From Acrasis kona (Eukaryota; Heterolobosea; Eutetramitea; Acrasida; Acrasidae), in contig JAOPGA020001401.1 in NCBI GenBank assembly GCA_026419775.2, positions 1-55,585 of the forward strand: a stretch of 55,585 nt of DNA, given 5' to 3'. Below the pieces are notes generated by a model, which ran no database searches, was not told where the DNA came from, and worked only from the letters and a program-made list of their open reading frames with translations. The position numbers were made by a program, and so were the translations under genes. Positions 20,583 to 32,391 of this stretch are shown here, one piece after another. Numbering within the stretch: position 1 is the stretch's first letter; each line of letters opens with the position of its first letter.

Positions 20583-23500
20583 ATGAAATTGGTGGTCGTG
20601 TTAGCTCTACTCGTAGGAGCAGCTTACTCGTTTTTGTGTCCAGCTGGGCAATACTATAGAAGTACGAACTTTGCTGATCATTGTTGACATTATAAAGGTT
20701 CCTCCTATAAATATGGATTCAACCAAAATTACTACTATGCACAAAGACAAGCTACCATTAGAACAGCAACATATTCATCAATTGCTAGAACTTTGATCTC
20801 TGGTGGTTCTACTCCTGTAAATGGTTCGCCTGCTCCATATGTTAAGCTACAGAGTACAGATGGTGTGGTCAATAAAGAGATGTAAGAGATGTGCTTTTTA
20901 CAAAATTTTAACAAGAAAAATAGAGTTTGGGAGAACGCAATTGGATATGTTTCGAACATTATAGTTTCTCAGAAGGCAACATTTACTACTCTTCAAAATA
21001 CGTCCGTCATCAACCAAGCGACTCCAAACATTCAAACCCGTATGTATCAGACTTGACAAAAAATCATTAACAGTCGTAGCAAGCGACCTTGGTGGTTGGA
21101 TGATCTCCAGAGTGAGATCTGATTTAACCAATACAACCATGAAGCCACACGTATACTTAAAGTCCGGCAATTCAAAACTAGTTGGTGCGGCCGTGTGCGG
21201 AAACTCCATCTACATGATAGGAACTTTTTCCTCCACTATGACGCTCTCGGTACAAGGACAACAGGTACAATACACGAGCACAATCGACAATGCCACCTTC
21301 TTGCTTGCCGTACCTGCTCTTAACGGACTCGAAAATGTGACCGTCTACGGACAATCCCCTACATTTTTTACTGATATTTCATTCAATGGTGCAAAGCCAC
21401 AATTCATCTCTTGCGACGAGTCATCCCAACAATTGTTCGTCACCAGTTCGATAGGATCAAATAATCAAGGCACCGTTTTCAATTCGTACGACGCTTACCG
21501 CGGAGACCTAGTGTGGACCAAACAATACAGCGACGTGAGCGTTCAATCAGTTTTCCAGAACAACAAGACAGCAGCATTCATGGGAGTTTACAAAACAAGT
21601 TTATGGAGCCTACCATTCGACGGACAAAATTCAACATTTGTTACATCCTTCTCCAAAGTATTATTCCCACAAAGTACCTCCGCTCAATTATCCGGATATT
21701 TGGACTGCACAAAGAACCAACTCTTAGAAAACAGTGTCACGGTCGATGACGGCAATAACGCTGCCGTCGTAAACATTATAGCAGGAACAGTGACCATTGG
21801 TCAAATCGTTCAACCCAAAGTAACCGACACACCAGGCGTACCAGTCGATTCCACTTCAGTTTACAATTACGACACGTTAACTACATCTCGATGCGAACCC
21901 TTGCTCAACGCCACTCAAAACCAAATCACAAACTGCCCAGCCATCGTTATCGACTCCAATAATGACTTTACAATCATTTGTAACACGCTGACGGGCACTC
22001 CACTCACCTACTCTTTCACATACTGCATCAACACTGGATTAGGTTTATATGCAGTGAGAAACTCTGGCGCAGCAACCTTCTGTCCAGCTGGTACCTACTC
22101 CGCTGCACTACGCGGCACATCATCCGCCACCTGCATACCATGTGGCTACGGTCAATACAGTCAATTCAGAGGACAACAAGACTGTAATTTATGTCCACAA
22201 GGTTACTATCAAGACACACTCGGCGCCACATCAGAAGGTCAATGCAAGGGATGTGGATACGGCTATTACAGCTTCCAATTTGGTTTAGGTTCACAAAAAG
22301 ATTGTTTACCTTGTCCAGTGGGTCAATACTCGAACAAGTACGCAGCTACTCTATGCGATCAATGCCCAGTGGGTACTTACCTAGATAAACAAGGATCTAC
22401 ATCGGTAGATCAGTGCAAACCATGTGGAGCTGGTTATTATTATGAGCTACTTGGAGCAGGTTCGTTCTCTCAGTGTAAGAAATGTCCTGTTGGTCAGTAC
22501 TCGAGCGCACCAGCTGCTGCTGCATGCGTGAATTGCCCAGTGGGTACTTACTTGAACGTAGTCGGTGGAAATTCAACGAGTAGTTGTATTCCTTGCGGAC
22601 CTGGTTATTATGGAACTGTTACCGGTGCATCTTCCTTCTCTCAATGCAATGCCTGTGGAGCAAATCAATTCTCCAACAGGAACATTACTACTTTCTGTGA
22701 TGTTTGTCCCTATAAGACCGTGTCTGTTCCTGGTTCATCAAAGTGTGTTGCTTGTGATTATGGATACAAGTACAACAACTCGACCAAACAATGCGTGAAA
22801 TGTGCTAGTACGGAGTATTGCCCAGTGGGTACTGTTGTATCCAGAGATGGTACCTCTAGAAGCATTCGACAAGTGGGCGCTGATATTTATCCATGCGATG
22901 GATGTAATTTGGACGCTCAACCCAACAGTAGCTACGTGGATGTAATTAGAAAATGGCACTTGTTGGACCTACCAACGTGGTCACAACCTTCCAATGTATT
23001 TAATTTGGTAATTGGTTTGCTGTTCGTCTTTTTCTTCTTGTTGACTTGTGTTGTGTTTGTTGTGATTGCAGTCTTTGTTCCAAAGCATCGTAGAAGTCAA
23101 ACTAGAGTATTTGATTTGTTCTTTTATAATCATGATGTACAAGAAAATGAATCGCCTGTAAAGACTAAAACAGTAACAGGAGCTTTCATGTCGTTTGTGT
23201 TTATTATCGGCACTATTGCATTGTATGCGTGGTGGTTTGGTAGCTTTGTATCCGATAATATGGACTATAAGACGTTTAATAAACAATTAAGCTATAAGGA
23301 CCACCAGGGACCTTATTCTGCTTCTGTTGAGTTTTATACATTTGATGACGAACCATCCACTTGTGATGGAAAGGTGCGTATTACTGTATCTGGTTTCAAA
23401 TCAGTGGATGGTGGCGATGGTCAGATGCCAAGCGTTACTTTTGGAGGTTACTCAAATAGCTCTAAAAAGGGAGTATGCTCTGCAACTTGGAGTTGTGGCT

Positions 23501-24759
23501 CTAGTTGCACTACCTCTTCTTCTAAACCAAAAGTGTTATTCGAGTTGTTGACACCAGGTGCTAGTGCGGCTACTATTGTTTATAATTATTCTACTCCTTA
23601 TTTATTCGGAACTTCCTTCAATCTAGTTAATGGTAGATTGGCTCCTCCTGCTTACAATAATACATTCAGAGGTTCTTCATACACTAATGTGGACCTTTTG
23701 GCAACGTACACAATCTTCAATTACAGCGTACCTGTCAGTTGGATGAGATGGAGCAAGAGAGCGCAATTTACTTACTTTTTACCATCCTTGTTTTTAAAGA
23801 AGCTTAGTGAATACGGGTTGACTGTTCAATATTTGGACCATGCAACTCAACAATCAGTCGATAAAAATCAATTTACCGACAATAATGATGTGGTTGGTGT
23901 TCAATTTACGTTGAGGTTCACTCCAACTGCAATCCACATTGAACAGAACGTGGCGATGAGTTTCTTCGCATGGATGGGTGTGTTGGCTTCGCATATCTTG
24001 ATATTGTTCGTGGCTTGTTGGTTCTTGTTCCCTTCCTTTTATTATGTGACATACACTGTCGATCACTACTTTGGCGGAGAGGAAAAGCAGGATAAATTTA
24101 GTTTTGAAATGGACGAATCAAAAGCGAAACCTTTTTTAGGATCTGATTACAATAAATTTGTTGATGAACAAACATCACCAAACGAACTAGAAGGTACATA
24201 TAACCCTGACCTAGGTAGAGATATAACCAAAACGTCCTCATCAAATAAAAACCGTGCCGAAGACGCTGATGTAGATAGAGATGAGAACAATAGAAGAAGG
24301 CAAGTAAAAGGGATCGGAAATGACGTACCTGCGCCCATGTCTGACTTTTATACCGTAAGCGCTCCACATTCATCGTCACAACAAGGTGACAACAATCCAC
24401 GCGATGATAATACTGCAACCCAAGAGAAGAGTGATTTACGTGTGAAGCAGGCGAAAGGGTTTACCAACAACATTCCAGAGCCAATGGCAGAATATTACAC
24501 AATAGACACCCCAATAAAACCCTCCAACGAAAATCGTTCTGTTGAACAACAGGTCCTCTCAGATCAAGGTTCAAACCAAGATCGTGCGAACCTACGCTTA
24601 AAGCAAACAAAAGGATTTTCTAATGATGTCCCAGCACCAATGGCTGACTTTTATACAATTGACGCTCCTCAAGCAAAAACCTGCTCAGGCGGAGTCAAGT
24701 GGTGTGCTAGATACCAAAAAGAACAAGCAACCAATGCCACTAGATCAAAACAAGAATGA
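20583..24759 (+). CDS. GCC2_GCC3 cysteine-rich receptor-like membrane protein
   Basis: Four exons (20583-20661, 20698-20881, 20924-21039, 21074-24759) with introns of 36, 42 and 34 nt, all phase-consistent; 1,354 residues. Signal peptide MKLVVVLALLVGAAYS; an N-terminal region of about 450 residues that may be beta-rich; about ten CxxC modules of the GCC2_GCC3 (ephrin-receptor-like) type at 22081-22803; then three membrane spans (NVFNLVIGLLFVFFFLLTCV, FMSFVFIIGTIALYAWWFG, MGVLASHILILFVACWFLF) and a polar tail with three 25-residue repeats. The frame shifted by +1 is open from about 24660 to 24841 and reads more naturally (KAWRDLIGSYENKIKQNKGK end), so the true C terminus may be at 24841. Likely a plasma-membrane protein; ligand unknown. 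Confidence 0.85.
22081..22803 (+). repeat. GCC2_GCC3 cysteine module array
   Basis: About ten modules of 20-30 residues follow the pattern C..CP.G.Y.......S...C..C..G.Y, with highly regular Cys pairs. The modules alternate between CPVGTYL and CGPGYY types, consistent with local duplication. Confidence 0.85.
24292..24669 (+). repeat. three 25-residue cytoplasmic-tail repeats
   Basis: Units at 24292-24366, 24439-24513 and 24595-24669 are each exactly 75 bp and encode R..(K/R)Q.KG..N(D/N)(V/I)P.PM.(D/E)(F/Y)YT(V/I)..P. The core PAPM-x-DFYT(I/V) is shared, while the spacers (72 and 81 bp) differ completely. Conserved short linear motifs in an otherwise diverged tail suggest repeated docking or phosphorylation sites. 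Confidence 0.85.
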
Positions 24760-24856
24760 ATTGGATCCCAATTCTAAAAAAGCGTGGAGGGATCTAATAG
24801 GAAGTTATGAAAATAAAATCAAGCAAAACAAAGGAAAATAAAAAAACACATTTTAA

Positions 24857-27599
24857 TTACATTGACATCTCTCTCTTCTTAGCATTAAATCCTCTCGCGA
24901 GATAGGTCTTTGTTGGTAGGCCCAATGGCAAGAAAGAGGGAGCAAACCGACAAAAGAATGAAATCTTTTCTTTAATTTGCTCGTGGGTGTCAAAGAAGTA
25001 AACCAAATCCCTGTCACTCACATTCTCGTTGGTGGTCAGTTTGACAAAATGTTGTTGCAAATGATACAATTCATCCAATAGTTGAGTCACGTCTGAACAG
25101 TGTGATGAAATTCCAAAGTCGTCAGATTGAGTCAAGCTAGAGAAAAACTGATAAATGTAAAGACGAACGGGATCCAAACTTCTGAATGCTATTTTTGTAA
25201 GGCCGTCCAAACAAGCAACTCTAATCTATGAACGGTTAGAAAAATGTTTACAATTCTAGTTACTTGTGGTGTGTTATACAAAGTGCTGTGCATGAACCTC
25301 AAAACAATTGATTTCACACTTCCAACCATTATGTCCCACAACTCATCCCTTTTGAACACTTCGTTTGGTTTCAATTTCTTCAACTCTGGATCATGATTCG
25401 TATTGAGTATGTTACGTTCTGTTAGTGAAGGTTCGTCGCAAATCTTATTCGCATATTCTCCCAAAAACTCATATAGTGTCAACGAAAGTTCAAGTGATTG
25501 TTTTGATCCTGTCAACGAGTCATCTAGAATGCGGAATATCATCTAAAAATAGTTAGTGTTTACAACGAACACAAGAACGTACGGTCAAGAAGGAACTAAT
25601 CATTTCGTTTTGCTCTCTGGTTCTGGATTTTGTTGGAATGAGCGACGAGAACATTCCGATCAACATTTCAGTGTCCACTCTCTCCGGTATGGTGATGCAA
25701 ATGTAGGAACAAACTTCTTCAAAGTGTTTAAATATACGAGGCTGCTCTTTTGCGAATGATAACATGGCCGACATGATTTCTAATCAATGATCAAAATGAA
25801 AAAAATGTAAATAATTACCGTGAAGGTGGAATGGGATCAATGTTTCATTGTTTTTGATTTCAATTTTGAGTCTGTCAATGATGCCTTCGATTTCATCTTC
25901 ACGCCACACAAGACACTTGTAGGCAGCTAATCTCACGAACGTACAATCATATCCTAATCCTACATCTTCCACTTTCTTATCACGTTAATAAATGTTTTTC
26001 ATCATGATCAACAAACCTGATACAAACGGCGCATGGTATTCTTCAAGATGGCCACATCACCTCTACTTGTTGTAGAGTCGCTTGACTCCACTCTCGAAAG
26101 GAACAATGAGAAGCTGGTGCTCAAGAAACCTGCAGCACGACATGCGGCGTGTAATTGTATTTGTGGTTTTCCCTTCTTGAGTGATGAGCATATACGTGAC
26201 ACTACATGATCCAGTATCATCTGTCATGGTAAACTTTAAAAATAAATGTGTACATACTTGAGTCTGTTGATAAACGTCCTTATCTGTAAAGTACTCAAAC
26301 GAGCGTTGTGATGCTGTTTTGACTGCTTCAAAGAATACTGTAAGCTCTTCATCGTGCAAAAGGTAATTTAGTGTTTCTTTGAACTTTGGTCCTCCTGCAG
26401 TGTCTTCGCCAAGACTTTGTTCTTCCTCGTTCTGAAAAGAATTTAACAAGGCGAGAGAAGTTAAACTTACGAAGAAACCTGATCTTGGTAAATCAATGGC
26501 ATGGGCGCATATTCTGGCCAAGTGGAATCTCGCGAACACATGTTCAGGGTTGGAGCAAGGTAACAATGTGTTCTTTTTCAGATCATTTTGGTTGAATTTT
26601 GACAAGTCGAACACTGAGACTGGGTGAGAAATTTGATTAGTGAGAGCACCAGCCATTAATGCATTTCTGGTGATCACAAAATGAGGAAGTATGGAAGAAA
26701 AGGATTCATTATGCTTTCCGGTTCTTGATGCGATACTGCTCAACAACACAATCGCATCTCTTGCGGTCTCGCCGTCCCTATTTCTAGCTGCGTTAAAAAC
26801 TTCAGCCATATAGGGTTGATACACGTTTGGATCATGAACAAAATCCTTAAAAGTCTGCAGAGCAGTTCTTAACAAGAATAACTTTTCTGTTTTGTCCTTG
26901 TCAGTAACACCTAACAAAGATTTGAGATTGCGCTTAACAGCGATACTTTCCGGTTGACCAAAGTTCTTCATTACATCATTTAGGATTTCTGTCAAGGTGG
27001 AGAATTCTGCCGGCGTCCTGTTTAATCTACATAAACGACTCAAAGATCTTAGAGCATAAGCTTTTTGATATAGAGTAACTCTAGTGGCATATTCTCTCTT
27101 CATTACTAGAGCCAAGTTGTGTTTATCTTCTGGATTTAGGTTAATGTCTGAAATAAAATAATGTAGGTAGGGCGTGTTCTTCCTTTCATCAAGTTCAAAT
27201 ACTGATAAATTTAGTTTTTGTTGGGATTAGGTTCGTACACTGTATGATTTGAGATAGGAAGGCAGACATTGTGGCAGAGAGATTCTTCCCTATAACTGAG
27301 GCGCTATTAAATTTTTCCTCATTCAAAGCCTCCACCGCAAAGTAAATGGACAAGTCTTCCAAAAGCTTCAAAATCTTGCTTCTGTTATTTTTTGAATCTC
27401 TTGATGCTATCTGTAGTTCTCTTATCAATTCTAACGCTGGTCTAGCACTGATCCTCACCGCAATAACTTGGGATAATTCTGAAAATCCTGAGCCACTATC
27501 ACGGTTGCGCGTAAAAAATGAATTGCTCAAAACAGAAGGTGTGCCTGGAGACATGACATCTTCAGGCCCTCCTCCTACGTTAGTTGTGACCAGAGACAT
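24857..27599 (-). CDS. unknown alpha-solenoid (HEAT/ARM-like) protein
   Basis: Eight exons: 27599-27239, 27201-26471, 26431-26258, 26220-26017, 25975-25819, 25779-25583, 25542-25264, 25225-24857. Introns are 37-40 nt and all phases agree; 823 residues. One intron (26470-26432, 39 nt, gtaagt...tttcag) has no stop and a length divisible by three, so a naive reading runs through it. After a Ser/Gly-rich N terminus the protein is almost entirely helical, with solenoid-like pairs (SQIIQLFELDERKN, LRSLSRLCRLNRTP, IVLLSSIASRTG, HAACRAAGFLSTSFS, RVACLDGLTKIAFRS). I do not recognise the family; scaffold proteins of the EFR3 or Integrator type are possible but not supported. It shares a 33-bp head-to-head gap with THOC3. 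Confidence 0.8.
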
Positions 27600-27632
27600 T
27601 TGTTCAAAGTTGACAGGTTACAAAACGCAATA
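27600..27632. promoter_or_regulatory. 33-bp divergent start-to-start gap
   Basis: Only 33 bp separate the ATG at 27599 (minus strand) from the ATG at 27633 (plus strand). The two 5' UTRs and core promoters must be extremely short or overlap the opposite coding region. This points to a shared bidirectional promoter. No TATA-like element is seen. Confidence 0.5.
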
Positions 27633-28684
27633 ATGGAACAAGAACTGGATAAGTTAAACGCACGCACATCGGCATTGGAACAAGCAAACAAAACATTCAC
27701 AATAACGCACAATACTACCAAAGAGCTCAGAGGTCACAGAAACAAGGTTTTTACGTCACATCACATCATTTTCTAAAGCCCACCTAGGTTATTTCAATAG
27801 CATGGAGCAATAAGGGCAAATTAGCTTCTGGATCTTCAGATCACACAGCAAAAGTTTGGAATATATCAAACACATCCAGAACAACCAGGGAGGTTGAATT
27901 TCAAGGCCACACCGGCGTGGTAAATCAGGTTCAATTCGATCCAACAAACGGAAACACTCTTGCAACAGCCAGTGTTGATAAATCTGTTCGCCTCTGGGAT
28001 GTAAGGGTCAGTGGGGCAAACAAATGCCTCCACAAAATACCCACCGTAGGAGAAAACATTAATTTAGCGTGGAGACCTGATGGAGTACATTTGGTCGTGG
28101 GAAACAAAGAAGACACAATAAGCATCATTGACGTGAGAACGCACAAGATTTTAAAGTCGGTCAAGTATAAACACTTGGTAAATGAGTTGAAGTGGGATAA
28201 AACTGGTCAACTTTTAGTAATGACGACCGGAAATGGAAACATTGAAGTTTTTGACTATGATGTCGAGCGCATCACTGCAAACTCTTCACAAACATGGCAG
28301 AGAGTACGCCCCATTCCTGCTCATACTAGGGATGTATTTTGTATTGACTTTGATCCTCTTGGCAGGTACTTTGCTGTTGGTTCGGAGGATTCAATTGTTT
28401 CGCTGTGGTCTCTTCCTGAATTCATTCCTGTTCGGTCAATCTCCTCCTTTGAGGAACCAATAAAAAATGTGTCTTTTAGTTTTGACGGTCAATACTTGGC
28501 ATATGCAAGTAAAGAAATGATAGATATTGCCCTGGTGGAGAGTTGTGAAAGTGTTCATAAAATTAAATCCAACGAAAATGAGAACTCTCAAGTCTATAGT
28601 TTGGCATGGAGCGCAACTGATTTGTTACTTGCATATACAAAGGAGGATCGAATTCAGATTTTTGGGTATCCATCAGATAAATAA
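27633..28684 (+). CDS. THOC3: THO complex subunit 3 (WD40), mRNA export
   Basis: Two exons, 27633-27746 and 27788-28684, with a 41-nt intron; 336 residues. WD40 repeats begin at ELRGHRNKV and SIAWSNKGKLASGSSDHTAKVW. The following blocks closely parallel THOC3/TEX1: DKSVRLWDVR, GENINLAWRPDG, VVGNKEDTISIIDVRTHK, VNELKWDKTGQLLVMTTGNG, FDPLGRYFAVGSEDSIVSLW and FSFDGQYLAYASKEMIDIA. THOC3 is part of the THO/TREX complex, which couples transcription to mRNP packaging and export in the nucleus. The length matches (human about 350). A short acidic, possibly helical N-terminal extension is present. Confidence 0.93.
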
Positions 28685-28872
28685 AAAATTTTAAGTCCGA
28701 CCAGTCTTTTTTGTATTGTGCAAGATCACACAGAACCTGTTTTGGATTTTTTATTTCTTGTCAACCGTACTATATTTTGATATCTACCAGCTGGTAGAGG
28801 TGGTAGCATTCGTTTATTTCTAGAGTCTTTAGAGAGCAGAACTAATAACCTCTACTTCAAAACAAAGTAACA

Positions 28873-30251
28873 ATGGCAGAAGGAGACAAAACATATGAAA
28901 AAAGAGCCATCTGTAAGGATGATTTCATCTTTGAGGACGAGTTAGGAGCTGGAGCCTATAGTCGGGTCGTATTGACCACTTTCAGGGCAACTGGAAAGAA
29001 ATATGCCACTAAAATCATACAGAAAAGTTTTGTTCTTAGGGAGAAGAAAGTCAAGACGGTTCAGATGGAAAAGAAAGTCTTAAATATTATGGACCACGAA
29101 AACATAATCAAACTTTTTTGTACCTATCAAGACAAAGATAACCTTTGTATGTTTGCTGTTTAATTGTTCGTCTCATTTTTAAAAGACTTTGCTTTGGAGT
29201 TAGCCCCGGGTGGGGAAATGTTCTCTTACCTCAGCAAGTACGGTCCCTTCACCTTCGAGGCCGCTCAATTCTATACTGCAGAAATAGTCAACGGTTTGGA
29301 GTACATGCACGGTCTTGGAATCATTCATCGTGACTTGAAACCAGGTTTGTAAATGTCGTTAATGCCTCGTCACACGTTTTAGAAAACATCATCTTCACGA
29401 AAGACATGCACGCAAAAATTACTGATTTTGGCACGGCGAAAATGAGGCAGAGCGGAACCACTCCGACATCCCCCGAGGAGGATGAAGTAAACTCCCCGAA
29501 ACAATCCGAACAATCCCGTCAAACATTCTGCGGAACTGCCGAATATGTGTCCCCGGAAGTACTGACCAGCAAACCCGTCACAGAGGGTGCCGATCTGTGG
29601 GCGTTAGGATGTATGATTTATCAATTCTTTACAGGAAAATACCCCTTCAAAGGAGAAAGTACTTATTTAATGTTTCAGAGCATTCAAAAGGGAGAAATTG
29701 ATTTTCCACAACATTTCCCCATGGCGGCGCGCGATTTGGTGGTGCGCTTGTTAAAACTGGAGCCCGAAGATAGGTTGGGCATGGGCCCAGATGGTTATAA
29801 ATATTTGAAATCACACTCCTTCTTTGAAGGAATCAACTTTTCTACATTGAGTCAAATCACTCCGCCGAGCATCGTACCCAAAGACAGTTTCACGGACAAC
29901 GTCTTGTCCAACTCTCAAGAGATTGAGAACGACAGGTGGAGTTTGTTCTTGTTAAAGAATGAAAATGTCTTTTATAGTCGTCTCATAATTAAGAGGAGAC
30001 GTTTGACTGCAAAAAGGCGTCAACTAATCGTCACGGATCGTCCTCGTCTGCTTTATATAGATCCTGACACCATGGCTTTGAAGGGCATCATTCCTTGGTC
30101 AGCTCAGTTGTGGGTCCAAAAAAAGTCGGATAGGGATTTTGTGGTACATACTCCCAACAGAAAGTACGTGTTGGAGAGTTTGGACGATGGTGCGGATGGA
30201 TGGATAAATGCAATAGAAACCCTACAGAAACGTGATGGATACACCAAGTAG
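28873..30251 (+). CDS. PDK1: 3-phosphoinositide-dependent protein kinase 1
   Basis: Three exons (28873-29146, 29186-29344, 29383-30251), introns of 39 and 38 nt; 433 residues. Complete Ser/Thr kinase domain: Gly-rich loop LGAGAYSRVV, Lys in ATKIIQK, HRDLKPEN catalytic loop split by the second intron, DFG, activation segment QTFCGTAEYVSPEV and a DLWALGCMIYQF block, all AGC/PDK1-like. A C-terminal PH domain (NVFYSRLIIKRRRLTAKRRQ, KGIIPWS, FVVHTPNRKYVLES) is of the PDK1 type. PDK1 phosphorylates the T-loop of AGC kinases such as Akt and S6K at PIP3-bearing membranes. It is shorter than human PDK1 (556) mainly because of a short N terminus. An AATAAA signal lies just after the stop. Confidence 0.93.
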
Positions 30252-30286
30252 TAATGTTTAATAAAAATAAATGTTGTGAAGTTTTA

Positions 30287-32014
30287 TTACAATTCGAACA
30301 ATTCTTTGTGAAAGTGGAAGCGATTCTTTTGGTTGTTCTCTCTCCAGCACGCACCCTGTACATCGTTCATCATGGACTCTGGTCCGCACGCGCACACTGA
30401 AATGTATTTGCTTTGGTCGTTTGCTCTTTGTCTTCTCTCTCGTGCAATGTCGCGTAGGAGCTCTCTGAAATCAGGTCTTTTGTTGTAAACTTGGAATCCG
30501 TTGGCCACCTCGTAGCCACTTGCACGTACATTTTCGGTCACATATAGTTTGATCTCACAGTGGTTCTTATTCAAAATGTCTAGTTCGTTGTCCACGCTCT
30601 CGTACTTGAGTAAATCAGGAAACATGTCCCACATGCTACTGCTCTTCTTGATCCAAATTAAATAAACTTTTTTCATGGAGCAACAGGGTTCTCCACACCT
30701 ATATCCCTCTAATAAGGATATGAACAAACTGTACATGGCGGTAATCCCGACGCCTCCCGCTATCAACACGACGGTGTCATATTCTCCGTAGTCGTGCGAT
30801 ACGTCTCCGTATGGACCTTCCACTCTGACGATGGGATCGCTAATGTGCGCTTGTTCATCTCCAACTTTTCTGGCCCACAGTGCTAATCTCTCAGACCACT
30901 TACTTCCGATTACATCTCTGGGTCTTGAGTGGGCCATGTTCTTTACAAATACTGTAATGTACTCTTGCATCTCTGGGTCTTGGGTATGTCCTGATATGGT
31001 GAATGGTTGTGAGTCCAAAAGACCAACAGAACTAATGTAGAGGTAGATCCATTGTCCAGGTTTGTATTTGAAGCCGGGCTTATGAATGACGAGTCTTGTT
31101 ATGCCACAGTCGCCAAGATACCTTACGCTTACCAATTTAGCGGGCATCATGTAGCCTAACACAGCCCTCATTAACAAATCTATTACATATAATCCAACAC
31201 TTGTTGATATAAAGGGAACTGTTTGTGACCAAATTGCATGAAATACGACCATGACTATCGCTGCCATGTTGAGGATTACATGGCTCCAAAGAAAGAATTT
31301 CCAAAAGTTTCTTCTGACCCAGTTTAGCGACACCAAAGTACCCACTAGGTACAGAATCCCTCCTATTACTCCTGCTAATTTGTTGTAATTATCTAGGTTT
31401 GTGTTCCATTTGAGCAGTCTAAGTGCGTTTCCCTTGAAAATAGAATTGATAGTGAAAAGAACTCCGTGGAGAATTACAATAAACAAATTCCAAAAAGCCT
31501 AGAGAGAGAGTTAAGAAAGGTGAATGTACCCACTTACTAAGAGTCTGTGGTACTTGATGGCTCTTTCGAATGGAACTCCAAAAATCTTGTACCACAATGA
31601 ATATCGGGTTACTGGAAGAATTACGAATGAAGCATTTAGAACTGCTACCCAGCCTGTTGCTTTAGCCCAACATTTAAGAGCAGCTGCACTAGGACTATAC
31701 ATTCTAGTTTCCACCCAGGAGTGAGCAAACCAGACGCTGCATAACACTAGATACATCAGTACAAAATAGACTTCTCCAAATGTCATCTCAGCGAACAGAT
31801 TATATTGTAGAAATGTTAAAACTTTATTATTACCCGTAGGTAAGATTTGTCTTTGAAATAGGAGGTCAAAGGCCTCACTCCTTTTTAGTTTGCTCATGGA
31901 TTGAATTAATAGGCCTATCACTATTGTGAAAAGCACTACAGCGGCAGTTGTATAATAGTGAAAAGGAGCCAAGTATAATTCCTCCTGAGAAACAAACGAG
32001 TTGTCTTTGTCCAT
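30287..32014 (-). CDS. ferric-reductase / NADPH-oxidase-type transmembrane oxidoreductase
   Basis: Two exons, 32014-31538 and 31498-30287, with a 39-nt intron; 562 residues. The N-terminal multi-span ferric-reductase domain has two His pairs spaced by 14, the bis-haem pattern: YHRLL...ILHGVLF and WSHVILN...VVFHAIW. Then follow an FAD-binding segment (SQPFTISGH), the NAD(P)H-binding loop AGGVGITAMYSLF, and the C-terminal CGPESMM. The family moves electrons from cytosolic NADPH across the membrane to Fe(III) or oxygen. No EF-hands are present, so a Ca2+-regulated NOX5/DUOX type is excluded. Choice between ferric reductase and NOX is open. The 3' end overlaps that of PDK1, with 35 bp between stops. 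Confidence 0.9.
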
Positions 32015-32391
32015 ATTTTGTTTGAAAATGAGTGGTTGACAACCAAAACATTACAACACAGACAATCAAAAAATTTTGAAACCATGCACCGCACTACACA
32101 GCAGCACTACATTTTGAAGTTATGTCAGCCGCGTATTCTTATGCAGTTGTGGTGGAAGATATTAAATAATCTTTTCTAATCTGCTGTAATGACAACCGCG
32201 GCGGAGAATATTTTGTTTCGCTTCATTGTGGTGATTGTTGTAATATGATTAGACATGTCTAAAAATAAAATAAACTTTGTGACATTTGCACCCACTCAAC
32301 AATAGTGTAGTCGCGTATGTGAAATAGGACATCATTATTTAATATTACAAAACTAACGCCAAGCAGGGTTTTATTTTTAATTACTACAAGG
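32015..32391. other. intergenic, no gene seen
   Basis: 377 bp between two minus-strand genes, carrying the 3' end of GH88 and the promoter of the oxidoreductase gene. No extra feature is supported. Confidence 0.35.

Noticed and set aside
20683-20697. 15-nt ultra-short intron removing the TGA in the GCC2_GCC3 gene
   Set aside because: A 36-nt intron (20662-20697) with the same acceptor and a normal size for this genome explains the stop equally well.
24613-24700. 61-nt intron near the end of the GCC2_GCC3 gene, from a GTCCCA donor to the CAG at about 24690
   Set aside because: It would delete the third conserved 25-residue tail repeat and uses a poor donor; an extra base fits better.
25226-25251. 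26-nt intron in the solenoid gene
   Set aside because: The same acceptor with a donor 12 bases upstream gives a 38-nt intron in the same frame, in line with the others.
27148-27238. 91-nt intron in the solenoid gene
   Set aside because: A 37-nt intron (27202-27238) leaves a further 54 bases that are open and protein-like in frame.
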